A stretch of DNA of 64,000 nucleotides from Streptomyces sp. Tue 6430 (GTDB lineage: Bacteria > Actinomycetota > Actinomycetes > Streptomycetales > Streptomycetaceae). The notes under the pieces are model-generated. The model had not been told where the DNA came from. It worked only from the letters and a program-made list of their open reading frames with translations, and searched no databases. Shown one piece after another: positions 18,089 through 27,467 of the stretch (position 1 is the stretch's first letter; the number at the start of each line of letters is the position of its first letter). Made by a program: the position numbers and the translations under genes. The stretch covers positions 744,001-808,000 of the forward strand of contig JAKGSH010000001.1 in the NCBI GenBank assembly GCA_021568835.1. Direction: 5' to 3'.

Positions 18089-18134
18089 CCGGTGGGCCCG
18101 GGTTCCGGCACCGACCGGAACCCGGGCCCACCGG
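18089..18134 (+). terminator. Perfect 20-bp hairpin terminator of rpmG-rpmJ
   Basis: Arms 18089-18108 and 18115-18134 are exact inverted copies with a 6-base loop, 15 bases after the rpmJ stop. Confidence 0.9.
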
Positions 18135-18365
18135 CCTGTCCGCCGCCGGTCACCCGCTCCGCCCGCCCGGCGCGCGGACCCCGCGCGGCCGTCCTACGGT
18201 GGGGGAGCGGCCGGTTCCCCAGGGAACCCCGGCCGTTCCCGGCCGGCGCCGACTTCCCCCGTCTCCGATCCGGCCGGGACCCCCTCCCATCGGCGACGCC
18301 GAACCGGGCCGCCCGGTCGGAGGGCGGTCCGTGGTATCCGCTCCCGGAGGGGAACCCGTGCGCGC

Positions 18366-18902
<537 letters not shown>

Positions 18903-18925
18903 TCGGCGTCCGGAGCGCGAGCGTC

Positions 18926-18974
18926 CCGGCATACGCCATGAGGCGTGAGGCGTATGACGTACGGCACATGCCGG
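18926..18974. other. Nested inverted repeat after the hydrolase gene
   Basis: Outer arms CCGGCAT/ATGCCGG (18926-18932, 18968-18974) enclose inner arms CATACGCC/GGCGTATG (18930-18937, 18949-18956). Possibly a terminator or a protein-binding site. Confidence 0.5.
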
Positions 18975-19148
18975 ACGGCTCCCGGTCGGGTCCCGCGCGG
19001 TGTTCTGCCTGATCACGTCCGGGAGTGATCCCCGAAGGCCTTCCCGGCGTCTACATGGGCGTACGACCCGGCGCGCGGGTCCGCCCCCGGGTCGGCACCG
19101 CGCGCCGGGTGCCGGATCCGGCCGCGCGCTCCCCGCGCGCGGCGAGCG

Positions 19149-20114
19149 GTGGGGGAGACCTTGGGGATCGTGCGTCCAGCACAGCAACGGCGGCACGGCG
19201 CCGGTGAGGGCCGGGCCGTGCGCGGCGGCGCTTCGGGCGAGCGGCTCGGCGCGGCGGCCCGTGTCACCGGCGCGGGCGCGTTCGTCCTGCGCACGCTGCG
19301 CGCCGAGGCGCACGCCGTCGTCGTCGACCCGGTACGGCGACTGCTGCGGCGCGGACCCGCCGGGCTGCTGCTCGCCGGTGTGGCCGTCGGGGGCGTCATC
19401 TTCTTCCACGCCCTCGCCCAGCGGCCCGCCGGGGCCGACGTCGTGCGCGCCGTCGGCGGTGTCCAGGGCGACCTCCCGCTGTGGCTGACCCTCCTGCGCA
19501 CCCCGGTCTCGCTGTACGTCCCCGCGCTCGACCTGCCGGTCTGGGCCGGCATCACCCAGCTGTTCCTCGCCTTCGCGCTGGCCGAGAACAGCATCGGCCG
19601 GGCCCGCACGCTGGCCGTCGCCTACGCGACCACGCTGGCCGGCACCCTCACCGCACGGGCGATGATCATGGCGGGTCCGGACCGGTGGGGGTTCGGTCTG
19701 CCGCCGGAGGCCGGGCAGGTGCTCGACACGGGCCCGTCGGCCGCGGTCGTGGGCCTGTTCACCTACATCTCCGTCGTGCGGCGGGCCCCCGTCGTCTTCA
19801 CGCTCACCGGCGGCTCGATGGTGTGGGAGTCGGTGGCCAAGCCCAACCTCGCGGGACGCGAGCACCTGATAGCGGTGGCCGCCGCGATCGTCCTCGGGCT
19901 GCTCCACGGCCGACGGCGCCCCGCCTGGTTCCCCGCTCGGTTGCGTGCCTGGTTCCCCGTTCGGTTCCGTGCCCGGTTTCCCCTCCGGGAGGCCTTCGGC
20001 CGCACCGTCGCAGGCGAGTCGGCCGCCCGGGAGAGCGCCGTCCCGAGCGTCGCGAAGAGCCCCCGCGCCGGGCTGACGCCCGGATGGGTGTGGACATCTG
20101 AGAAACTCCCGTGA
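19149..20114 (+). CDS. Rhomboid-like multi-pass membrane protein
   Basis: 321 residues with about six hydrophobic segments (residues about 70-270). The order, with GITQLFLAFALAENSIGRAR, then TARAMIMAGP and a DTGPSAAVVGLFTYI segment resembling the Gly-x-Ser-x region of rhomboids, suits the actinobacterial rhomboid-like family. Whether a working catalytic dyad exists is unclear, so protease activity is not claimed. The C-terminal 60 residues are Arg-rich and repetitive (WFPARLRAWFPVRFRARFP, from a 27-30 bp DNA repeat near 19927-19984) and may be poorly conserved. The start is uncertain: GTG 19149, TTG 19161 and GTG 19170 are all possible. Confidence 0.65.
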   Translation: MGETLGIVRPAQQRRHGAGEGRAVRGGASGERLGAAARVTGAGAFVLRTLRAEAHAVVVDPVRRLLRRGPAGLLLAGVAVGGVIFFHALAQRPAGADVVRAVGGVQGDLPLWLTLLRTPVSLYVPALDLPVWAGITQLFLAFALAENSIGRARTLAVAYATTLAGTLTARAMIMAGPDRWGFGLPPEAGQVLDTGPSAAVVGLFTYISVVRRAPVVFTLTGGSMVWESVAKPNLAGREHLIAVAAAIVLGLLHGRRRPAWFPARLRAWFPVRFRARFPLREAFGRTVAGESAARESAVPSVAKSPRAGLTPGWVWTSEKLP

Positions 20115-20209
20115 ATCTCCGGGGCGGTTGAACACTCCCGGGCCCGGCCGCGTACAGAGCCGTGGGGATTTCATGTCCTGGCCGCCGACGACGTTTTTTG
20201 GAGCACTTC

Positions 20210-22269
20210 GTGGGACACAACAGGCGCAGGCGCCCGACGGGCGGACGACGAGCGACGTTCGCCGCGGTCGCGCTGATGCTCGGCGGTGGAGGACTGATGG
20301 CCGCGAACGTCTACGCCTCCGCCACCGAGGGCGGCCAAGGGCCCTGGACGTCCGGTTCCGTCACCGTCGACTGTCCGGACGTGGGCAGCCGGCTGACCTC
20401 GGTACCGGACGCCGCGGGCGAGGAGGTCGACCGTGAACTCGCCCTGCTGGACCAGCAGACAGCCGCGGCCTACCGTCAACTCCAGGAATCCGCACAGGCC
20501 GTGCGCGACGACTCCGGCTTCGCCGACAACGCGGTGATGAACCCGCTGAAGGAGAAGCGCGCCGCGACGATCGAGCGCATCGGGATCGCCATCGACCGCG
20601 TGGGCGACCGCCCGGAGGGCCTCGCCGACCTCGCCGCCTGCACGCTGCGCACCGCCGACGACAAGGCGGGCGAGGAAGCCGGGGGCAACGGCGGGGACGG
20701 CCAGGACCAAGGAAACGGGCAGCAGGGCGGCGACGGGCAGCAGCAGGACAACGGCGGGCAGCAGGGCGGCCAAGGCGGCGGGGGCAACGGCGGGCAGGCG
20801 GGCAACGGCCCCGTGGCCGCCGACTTCGCCGACATCACGTCCGTGCAGCCCTCCGGGCAGGCGGTCGCCCCCGGCACCGGCCCCTCCCGGGGCACCTTCG
20901 CCACCAGCTGCGGTGTCAACGCCAACGGCGTCTTCAACTCCGACAACGTGATCGTCGCGCCCGGCGTCACCAACGGCGCCCACCACTTCCACGACTACGT
21001 GGGCAACCAGGCCAACGACGCCTTCGCCTCGGACGACGACCTCGCCAACGCCGAGACCACCTGCGTCGACCAGGGCGACAGGTCGTCGTACTTCTGGCCC
21101 GTGCTGCGACTGCAGAACGGCGCCCAGGAGAAGGACGCCCAGTCCCCCGGCGGCGGCGTCGAGGGCAACGCGGGCGAGATCGTCACGCCCAAGGAGGTCA
21201 CCATGACCTTCGTGGGCAACCCGCGCTCCACCGTCACGGCCATGCCCCGGCTGCTGCGCATCATCACCGGCGACGCCAAGGCCTTCGTCAACGGCACGGC
21301 CAACGCCAACGCCTCGTGGAGCTGCACCGGTTTCGAGGACCGGCAGCTGAAGGACAAGTACCCGGTCTGCCCGAACGGCAGCGACGTCGTGCGCACCTTC
21401 CGCTTCCAGAGCTGCTGGGACGGCAACAACATCGACAGCGCCAACCACCGCACCCACGTGGCGTTCGCGGCGGCGGACGGAAGCTGCCCGGCCGGCTTCC
21501 AGGCCGTCCCGCAGCTGGTGCAGCGCATCGTCTACGACGTCGACGCGCCGAGCCTCCAGGACGGCGGCCGTACGACCCCGCTGTTCGCGGTGGACTCCTT
21601 CCCGAGCAGCTGCACAAGCCGGTCACCGACCACGGCGACTTCATCAACGTCTTCGACGAGGACCTGATGAACGAGATGGTCGCCTGCATCAACGAGGGCC
21701 GCACCTGCGGCGCCGGCACGGGCGGCGACAACGGTGGCGGCAACGCCGGTGGTGACAACGGCGGTGCCGACAACGGCGGTGCCGACAACGGCGGTGGCGC
21801 CGACCAGGGCGGCCAGGACCAGGGCGGCCAGGACCAGGGCGGCCAGGACCAGGGCGGCCAGGACCAAGGCGCAGGTCAGCAGCAGCCCCCCGCCCAGAAC
21901 ACGGAGGAGCCCGCGACCGGGCCCGCCGCGGGCGGCGCCGGCTCCGCCGACACCCCCCGCACCGCGGAGCCCCGCGTCGACACGAAGCCGGCCGCCGGGC
22001 CGACCGCCGCGTCGAACGAGCCCGCGGTAAAGATCCCGGCCCAGGACGCCGGCGCCGGCGCCGAGAGCGAGATCGGCGCCCCGGCGACGGCCCCCGGGGA
22101 GAGCCCGGTCGCGGCGGACACGGGCGACTCCCCGCCCCCCGTCCCCGCACCGCAGGCCCAGGGCAGTCTGGCCGAGACCGGCACCGGCCTGTGGCCGGCC
22201 GCCGCGGGCGCGCTGCTGCTGATCGGCGGGTTCGTCCTCCTGCGCCGCTCCGCCGGGCGCTCGTACTGA
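20210..22269 (+). CDS. Surface DUF1996 protein with LAETG sortase signal (apparent frameshift)
   Basis: 686 residues after repair. N-terminal signal peptide (hydrophobic core [18 protein letters not shown]), a charged helical part (about 45-150), a Gly/Gln-rich linker, then the DUF1996 domain (about 240-490: [58 protein letters not shown]). A second Gly/Asp/Gln repeat linker follows, then LAETG, a hydrophobic helix and an Arg-rich tail. LAxTG is the motif recognised by class E sortases of Streptomyces, so this protein is probably covalently wall-anchored. One C is missing from the run at 21601-21603 ([20 protein letters not shown] on repair). GTG at 20210 has GGAG 6 bases upstream. Confidence 0.88.
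21802..21870. repeat. 15-bp in-frame tandem repeat (Gly-Gly-Gln-Asp-Gln)
   Basis: Unit GGCCAGGACCAGGGC occurs four times from 21811, with a partial copy before. A second 15-bp unit encoding Gly-Gly-Ala-Asp-Asn precedes it. Forms the stalk between the DUF1996 domain and the sorting signal. Confidence 0.85.
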
Positions 22270-22438
22270 GGTTCCGCCGGACAACCGCCGCGCACGGGCA
22301 CGAACGGGTGCTCCCCGCCGCGAGAGACCGCCCCGCCACCGGGCCGCACGGTATATGTCGCTCGGAGTGACCGCACGGGTCGCTCCGGGCGGCGCCGTCC
22401 CCGGACCGGCGGGGCGGCCGCGCGACGAGGGGAGCCCC

Positions 22439-24184
22439 ATGCGGGACGCAGACAGCACCAGGGACACCACCACGGACACCGCCACGGACCCCGACCCGGA
22501 GTACTACGACCTCGGCGACCACCGCCGCACGGTCACCACCTCCTCCGCCGAGGCCCAGCGCTGGTTCGACCGCGGCCTGGTCTGGTCGTACGCCTTCCAC
22601 CACGAGGAGGCCGTCGCCTGCTTCGAGACCGCGGCCCGCGCCGACCCGGACTGCGCGATGGCCCACTGGGGCATCGCCTACGCGCTCGGCCCCAACTACA
22701 ACAAGCCCTGGGAGTTCTTCGACGACCGGGACCTGGCCCGGACCGTGGCGCGCACCCACGCCGCCGTGGAACTCGCCCACGACAGGGCCGAGCGCGCCAC
22801 CCCCGTCGAACGCGCCCTGATCGGCGCCCTCCGCGCCCGCTACCCCCGCGACCGGCCCGCCGAGGACTGCTCGGTGTGGAACGCGCCCTACGCCGACGCC
22901 ATGGCCGCCGTCCACGCCCTCGCGCCCGACGACCCCGACGTGGCCGCCCTGTACGCCGACGCCCTGATGAACCTCACCCCCTGGCAGCTGTGGGACGTGC
23001 GCACGGGCGAGCCCGCCGAGGGCGCGCGCACCCGTGAGGCGCGGGCCGTGCTCGACGCGGCGCTCGCCACGGAGGCCGGGGCCCGCCACCCCGGCGTACT
23101 GCACTTCTACCTCCACCTGATGGAGATGTCCCCGGCCCCCGAGCGGGCGCTGCCCGCCGCCGACCGGCTGCGTGACCTGGTGCCCGACGCCGGCCACCTC
23201 CAGCACATGCCCTCGCACCTGGAGGTGCTGTGCGGGAACTACCGGGCGGTGGTGGCGGACAACACCCGGGCGATCGCCGCCGACGAGAAGTACGCGGCCC
23301 GGGCCGGGGCGATGAACTTCTACACCCTCTACCGCGCCCACAACCACCACTTCCGGATCTACGGCGCGATGTTCCTCGGCCGGTCGGGGACCGCCCTGGA
23401 GGCCGCCGCCCGGCTGGAGGAGTGCCTGCCGGAGGAACTGCTGCGGGTGGAGAGCCCGCCCATGGCGGACTGGCTGGAGGCGTTCCTCGCGATGCGGGTC
23501 CACGTGCTGATCCGCTTCGGCCGCTGGGCCGACGTCCTGGCCCTGCCGGAGCCCGCCGACCCGCGGCTGTACAGCATGACGGCCGCGATGCGGCACTACG
23601 CCCGCGGCGTCGCCCTCTCGGCGACCGGCCGGATCCCGGAGGCGGAGGCGGAGCGCACCCGGTTCCGGGAGGCCGCCGCCCGGGTCCCGCGGACGCGCAT
23701 GCTGTTCAACAACACCTGCGCCGACATCCTCGCCGTCGCCGACGCCATGCTCGACGGCGAACTCGAGTACCGCAAGGGCCGGTACGAGGCCGCCTTCGCC
23801 GCACTGGAACGCTCGATCGAACTCGACGACGGCCTCCCCTACGACGAGCCCTGGGGCTGGATGCAGCCCACCCGGCACGCCTACGGAGCCCTGCTGCTCG
23901 AGCAGGGCCGGATCGCCGAGGCGGAGGCGGTCTACCGGGCCGACCTGGGCCTCGACGACTCGCTGCCCCGGCCCTCCCAGCACCCGGGCAACATCTGGTC
24001 CCTGCACGGACTGCACGAATGCCTCGTCCGGCTGGGCAAGGACGGCGAGGCGCGGATCGTGGCCCAGCAGCTGAAGTTCGCGGACGCGCTGACGGACGTG
24101 CCCGTCGAGGCCTCCTGCTTCTGCCGTCTCGACACCGCGTCCGGGGTCCCCGGCGCGAGCGGCTGCTGCGGCGTGGACAATTGA
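22439..24184 (+). CDS. TPR-like repeat protein with cysteine-rich C-terminus
   Basis: 581 residues of helical repeats. The N-terminal repeat is a clear TPR: AQRWFDRGLVWSYAFHHEEA, VACFETAARADPDCAMAHWG, IAYALGPNYNKPW. A later one is EYRKGRYEAAFAALERSIEL. The protein is soluble and has no signal peptide. The tail SCFCRLDT...SGCCGVDN contains four cysteines and may bind metal. TPR proteins act as scaffolds, and the partner is unknown. The ATG at 22439 has GAGGGGAG 5 bases upstream and is preferred to the frame opening at 22355. It ends 150 bases before the lipid kinase gene on the same strand. Confidence 0.85.
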   Translation: MRDADSTRDTTTDTATDPDPEYYDLGDHRRTVTTSSAEAQRWFDRGLVWSYAFHHEEAVACFETAARADPDCAMAHWGIAYALGPNYNKPWEFFDDRDLARTVARTHAAVELAHDRAERATPVERALIGALRARYPRDRPAEDCSVWNAPYADAMAAVHALAPDDPDVAALYADALMNLTPWQLWDVRTGEPAEGARTREARAVLDAALATEAGARHPGVLHFYLHLMEMSPAPERALPAADRLRDLVPDAGHLQHMPSHLEVLCGNYRAVVADNTRAIAADEKYAARAGAMNFYTLYRAHNHHFRIYGAMFLGRSGTALEAAARLEECLPEELLRVESPPMADWLEAFLAMRVHVLIRFGRWADVLALPEPADPRLYSMTAAMRHYARGVALSATGRIPEAEAERTRFREAAARVPRTRMLFNNTCADILAVADAMLDGELEYRKGRYEAAFAALERSIELDDGLPYDEPWGWMQPTRHAYGALLLEQGRIAEAEAVYRADLGLDDSLPRPSQHPGNIWSLHGLHECLVRLGKDGEARIVAQQLKFADALTDVPVEASCFCRLDTASGVPGASGCCGVDN

Positions 24185-24337
24185 CCGAGGACACGCCCGG
24201 GACGCCGAGCCGCCCCGCCGTCCCCACGAGGGACGCGGGAGACGGATCCGGTGCCCGGGTGCGGACATCCGGAGCGGACGGCGGCACGATGGCCCGGGCC
24301 ACGTGGACAGGGGAACTCGGAGCATGGCGGGCGCAGG

Positions 24338-25717
24338 GTGAAGGAGACGGGTACGAAGGGGACGACGGACACGGCCCGGCCGCACGGGGGGATCGGCCGC
24401 GCCCGCGGCTGGGCGCGACTGGCCCTGGTGCTGCTCGCCGGCTGCGTCGCCGTCGTCCTCTCGGGGTTCGACTCCGGCGGCTGGCTGATCCTGCTCACCG
24501 GGTTCGCCGGGCTCGCGCTCGCCGGGGCCGGCGTCTGGTGGATGCTCGCGCACCGCGGCGGGGCCCGGCTGGTGGGCGCGTCGCTGGCCGTGGCGGCGCC
24601 CGTGGGCGTGCTGGTGCTGTACGCCGCGTCCGGGCTGTGGATCGTGGCCGTCGGCGCGCTCGCCCTGTGGACGGCGGCCCTCGCCTCGGCCCGCTCCGCG
24701 CTGCGCAACCTGCGCCGCCCGCGCGGCATGCACACCCGTAAGGCCCCGCCCCCGAAGCGCCCGGTGCTGCTGATGAACGTGCGCTCGGGCGGCGGCAAGG
24801 TCGAGCGGTTCGACCTGGTCAAGCGGGCCGAGACACTGGGCGCCCGGGTGATCGTGCTCGGCCCGGACGTCTACCCCGACCCCGCGCTGGTGGCCCGGCA
24901 GGCCGTGGCCGACGGCGCCGACCTGCTCGGGGTCGCGGGCGGCGACGGTACCCAGGCGCTCGTCGCGGCCGTGGCCGCCGACCACGGGCTGCCCTTCCTG
25001 GTCATCGCCGCGGGCACCCGCAACCACTTCGCGATGGACCTGGGCCTGGACCGCGCCGACCCCGTGCGCAGCCTCGACGCCCTGACCGACGGCGTGGAAC
25101 TCCGCGTCGACCTCGGCGACGTCAACGGCCGGCCGTTCGTCAACACCGTGTCGTTCGGGGCGTACGCGGAGATCGTGCAGAGCCCGGAGTACCGCGAGGC
25201 CAAGGCCGCCACCTTCCTGGAGCACCTGCCCGACCTGCTCGCGGGCGAGGCCGGCGCCGCCCTCGACGTGCACACCGACGACACCCGGCTGCACGCCCCG
25301 CAGGCACTCCTCGTCAGCAACAACCCCTACGCCCGCGCCGACCCGTTCGGCGGGGGCCGCCGCCCCCGCCTGGACACCGGACGGCTCGGCGTCATCGGCG
25401 TCCACGTGGAGGGACCGGGGCAGGCCGCCGAACTGGTCCTGCTCGGCGAACGCGCCAGCGGGATCACGTCCGTGACGTCCCGCCGGGTCACCGTGGAGGC
25501 GCCCGGGGAGTACGTCCCGGTGGCCGTCGACGGCGAGGCGCTCGGCCTGCCCGTCCCGGTCGTGTGCACGCTGCGGCCCGGCGCGCTCCGGGTCCGGGTG
25601 CCCCGCCACCGTCCGGGCGCCCCCTACGCGCCTCCCGCCGTCGACTGGCGGCGCATCGTCGCCCTCGCACTCGGCCGCACCGACACCCGCACGATCCAGG
25701 AGACGCCCGATGTCTGA
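24338..25717 (+). CDS. Membrane diacylglycerol/sphingosine-kinase-family lipid kinase
   Basis: 459 residues. The first 120 carry about four transmembrane helices (LALVLLAGCVAVVLSGF, LILLTGFAGLALAGAGVWWM and following). The rest is a DAGK/LCB5 catalytic domain: RPVLLMNVRSGGGK nucleotide-binding start, GVAGGDGTQAL (residues about 198-208) with the signature GGDGT, then AAGTRNHFAMDLGLDRADP and the C-terminal substrate domain. It would phosphorylate a membrane lipid. The stop overlaps the start of the PAP2 phosphatase gene by 8 bases, so kinase and phosphatase are translated together. GTG at 24338 is a plausible start, though its ribosome-binding site is weak. Confidence 0.9.
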   Translation: MKETGTKGTTDTARPHGGIGRARGWARLALVLLAGCVAVVLSGFDSGGWLILLTGFAGLALAGAGVWWMLAHRGGARLVGASLAVAAPVGVLVLYAASGLWIVAVGALALWTAALASARSALRNLRRPRGMHTRKAPPPKRPVLLMNVRSGGGKVERFDLVKRAETLGARVIVLGPDVYPDPALVARQAVADGADLLGVAGGDGTQALVAAVAADHGLPFLVIAAGTRNHFAMDLGLDRADPVRSLDALTDGVELRVDLGDVNGRPFVNTVSFGAYAEIVQSPEYREAKAATFLEHLPDLLAGEAGAALDVHTDDTRLHAPQALLVSNNPYARADPFGGGRRPRLDTGRLGVIGVHVEGPGQAAELVLLGERASGITSVTSRRVTVEAPGEYVPVAVDGEALGLPVPVVCTLRPGALRVRVPRHRPGAPYAPPAVDWRRIVALALGRTDTRTIQETPDV

Positions 25718-26288
25718 CCGCCGAACCGAGCCGCGCAGCCGCGCACCGCACCTGGTGCACGACCTCGCCACCCTCGACCAGGCCCTCTACGAGACCGTCA
25801 CCGTGACCAGGACACCCACCCTGGACACCGCGCTGCGCCGGCTGTCGGCCGCGTCGGACCACTCCAAACTGTCCTTCGTGATCGCCGGCGGGCTCGCGCT
25901 GAGCGGCGGCCGGGCCCGGCGCGCCGCCGCCCTGGGCGTCGCGGCCATCGGGGTCGCCTCGGCGAGCGCCAACCTGCTCGGCAAGCGCCTCGTCCGCCGT
26001 CCGCGTCCGCACCGCGCCGTCGACTCGCCGTTCCCCGGGCGGCACGTGCCGATGCCGGACTCCGCCTCGTTCCCGTCCGGGCACACCGCGTCGGCCGTCG
26101 CCTTCGCGGCCGCCGTCGGCCAGGCCTTCCCGGTCGCCGCCGTCCCGCTGGGCCTGCTCGCCTGCGCGGTGGGCTACTCGCGCGTCCACACCGGGGTGCA
26201 CTACCCGGGCGACGTCGTGGCCGGCGCGCTCCTCGGGACGGGGGCGGCGGCCGTCGTGCTGGGGGCGGCGGGCCGACTGGACCGCTGA
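25710..26288 (+). CDS. PAP2-family lipid phosphatase
   Basis: 192 residues with all three type-2 phosphatidic acid phosphatase motifs: KRLVRRPRP (motif 1), SFPSGHTAS (motif 2, catalytic His) and SRVHTGVHYPGDV (motif 3, His and Asp). Four to five hydrophobic helices place it in the membrane. It starts inside the last codons of the lipid kinase gene (ATGTCTGA overlap), which implies translational coupling and a shared pathway, for example phospholipid or phosphatidylinositol-phosphate turnover (inference). Confidence 0.93.
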   Translation: MSDRRTEPRSRAPHLVHDLATLDQALYETVTVTRTPTLDTALRRLSAASDHSKLSFVIAGGLALSGGRARRAAALGVAAIGVASASANLLGKRLVRRPRPHRAVDSPFPGRHVPMPDSASFPSGHTASAVAFAAAVGQAFPVAAVPLGLLACAVGYSRVHTGVHYPGDVVAGALLGTGAAAVVLGAAGRLDR

Positions 26289-26340
26289 GGGGGGCGCGGG
26301 GACGGGGGCGGCCCGGCCGGGCGACTGAGGACGACGGGAC

Positions 26341-26376
26341 GGCCGGGTGGCCGGGCGGCCGGGTGGCCGGGCGGCC
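26341..26376. repeat. Short GGCCGGGTGGCCGGGC direct repeat
   Basis: Two copies of a 16-base unit plus a partial copy, in the gap between the convergent PAP2 and methyltransferase genes. Non-coding. Confidence 0.6.
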
Positions 26377-26402
26377 GCAGGCGGGAGCTGAGGCGGGGGC
26401 GG

Positions 26403-27038
26403 CTACGCCCGTGCGCAGTGCAGGAAGACGTGCGGCTCGGGTACGGCCTCGGGGTGGTCGGGGGTGAACAGCAGGTTCTCCTCGGCCAGCACCGTCAGCC
26501 CCGCGCCCCGCACCATCTCGACGAGGCCGTCGCGGGCGAAGCTGGTGACCCGCACCGGCTGCCCCATGAACACCGCCTCCACGCCCTCCACGTCCAGCGG
26601 CACCGTGGCGAGGACGAGGCTGCCGCCCGGCACCAGGGCCCGTGCCAGCCGGGCGACCAGGGCGCTCTGCTCGGCGCGGTCCATCTGGAGCAGGGAGAAG
26701 TAGACGCAGACCGCGTGGAACGAGCCATCTTCCAGCGGCAGTTCCCGTACGTCGACGCACCGGAACGTCGCCCGGGGGACCTGCCGGGCGGCGAGGCCGA
26801 CCATGACGGGGGAGACGTCGACGCCCAGCACGTCGTGCCCGGCGTCCACCAGGGTCTCGGCCGTCGGCCGGCCGGTCCCGCTGCCCACGTCCAGCACCCG
26901 GCTGCCCGGCGCGAGGCGCCCGAGCAGCCACCGCAGCGATCGGTGGTGCCCCTCGGAGCGGGCGAAGGCCTTCTCGTACCCGGACCCGAGCGCGTCGAAC
27001 ACCGCCGCCGCACGCCGCCTGTCGTCCTCGCCGGTCAC
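26403..27038 (-). CDS. Class I SAM-dependent methyltransferase
   Basis: 211 residues with the Rossmann SAM-binding motif RVLDVGSGTGRPT (about residues 48-60), acidic residue at the end of strand 2 (GVDVSPVMV), VDVRELPLEDGSFHAV (motif II) and YFSLLQMDR, ALVPGGSLVLAT (motif III/IV). The substrate is unknown. I chose GTG at 27038 because GGGAGG lies 6 bases upstream and the sequence before it (VTGEDDRRRAAAVFDALGSG) is the natural start. A longer frame upstream is compositional. It faces away from the small gene at 27256. Confidence 0.9.
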   Translation of the reverse strand: MTGEDDRRRAAAVFDALGSGYEKAFARSEGHHRSLRWLLGRLAPGSRVLDVGSGTGRPTAETLVDAGHDVLGVDVSPVMVGLAARQVPRATFRCVDVRELPLEDGSFHAVCVYFSLLQMDRAEQSALVARLARALVPGGSLVLATVPLDVEGVEAVFMGQPVRVTSFARDGLVEMVRGAGLTVLAEENLLFTPDHPEAVPEPHVFLHCARA

Positions 27039-27177
27039 GTCGGCCTCCCGCCGTGGTGGGCGGGCCCCGCATCCGCGCGGCCCTGACGGCGCCCCAGTGT
27101 AGGGACGGTCCGGACGGGCCGTGGCCGGTTTCCGCAAGCAGGCGGAATCCGAGTTTCCGCTACCGTCAGTAACATGA

Positions 27178-27429
<252 letters not shown>

Positions 27430-27467
27430 GCGATTCTCGTCACACCGGGTGACCGGGCCGGGCGGGC

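Noticed and set aside
21689..25771. Very long minus-strand open frame opposite DUF1996, TPR and lipid kinase genes
   Set aside because: It is the complement of three confirmed genes. The peptide is Gly/Arg/Val-rich, with no motif, as expected from third-position GC bias.
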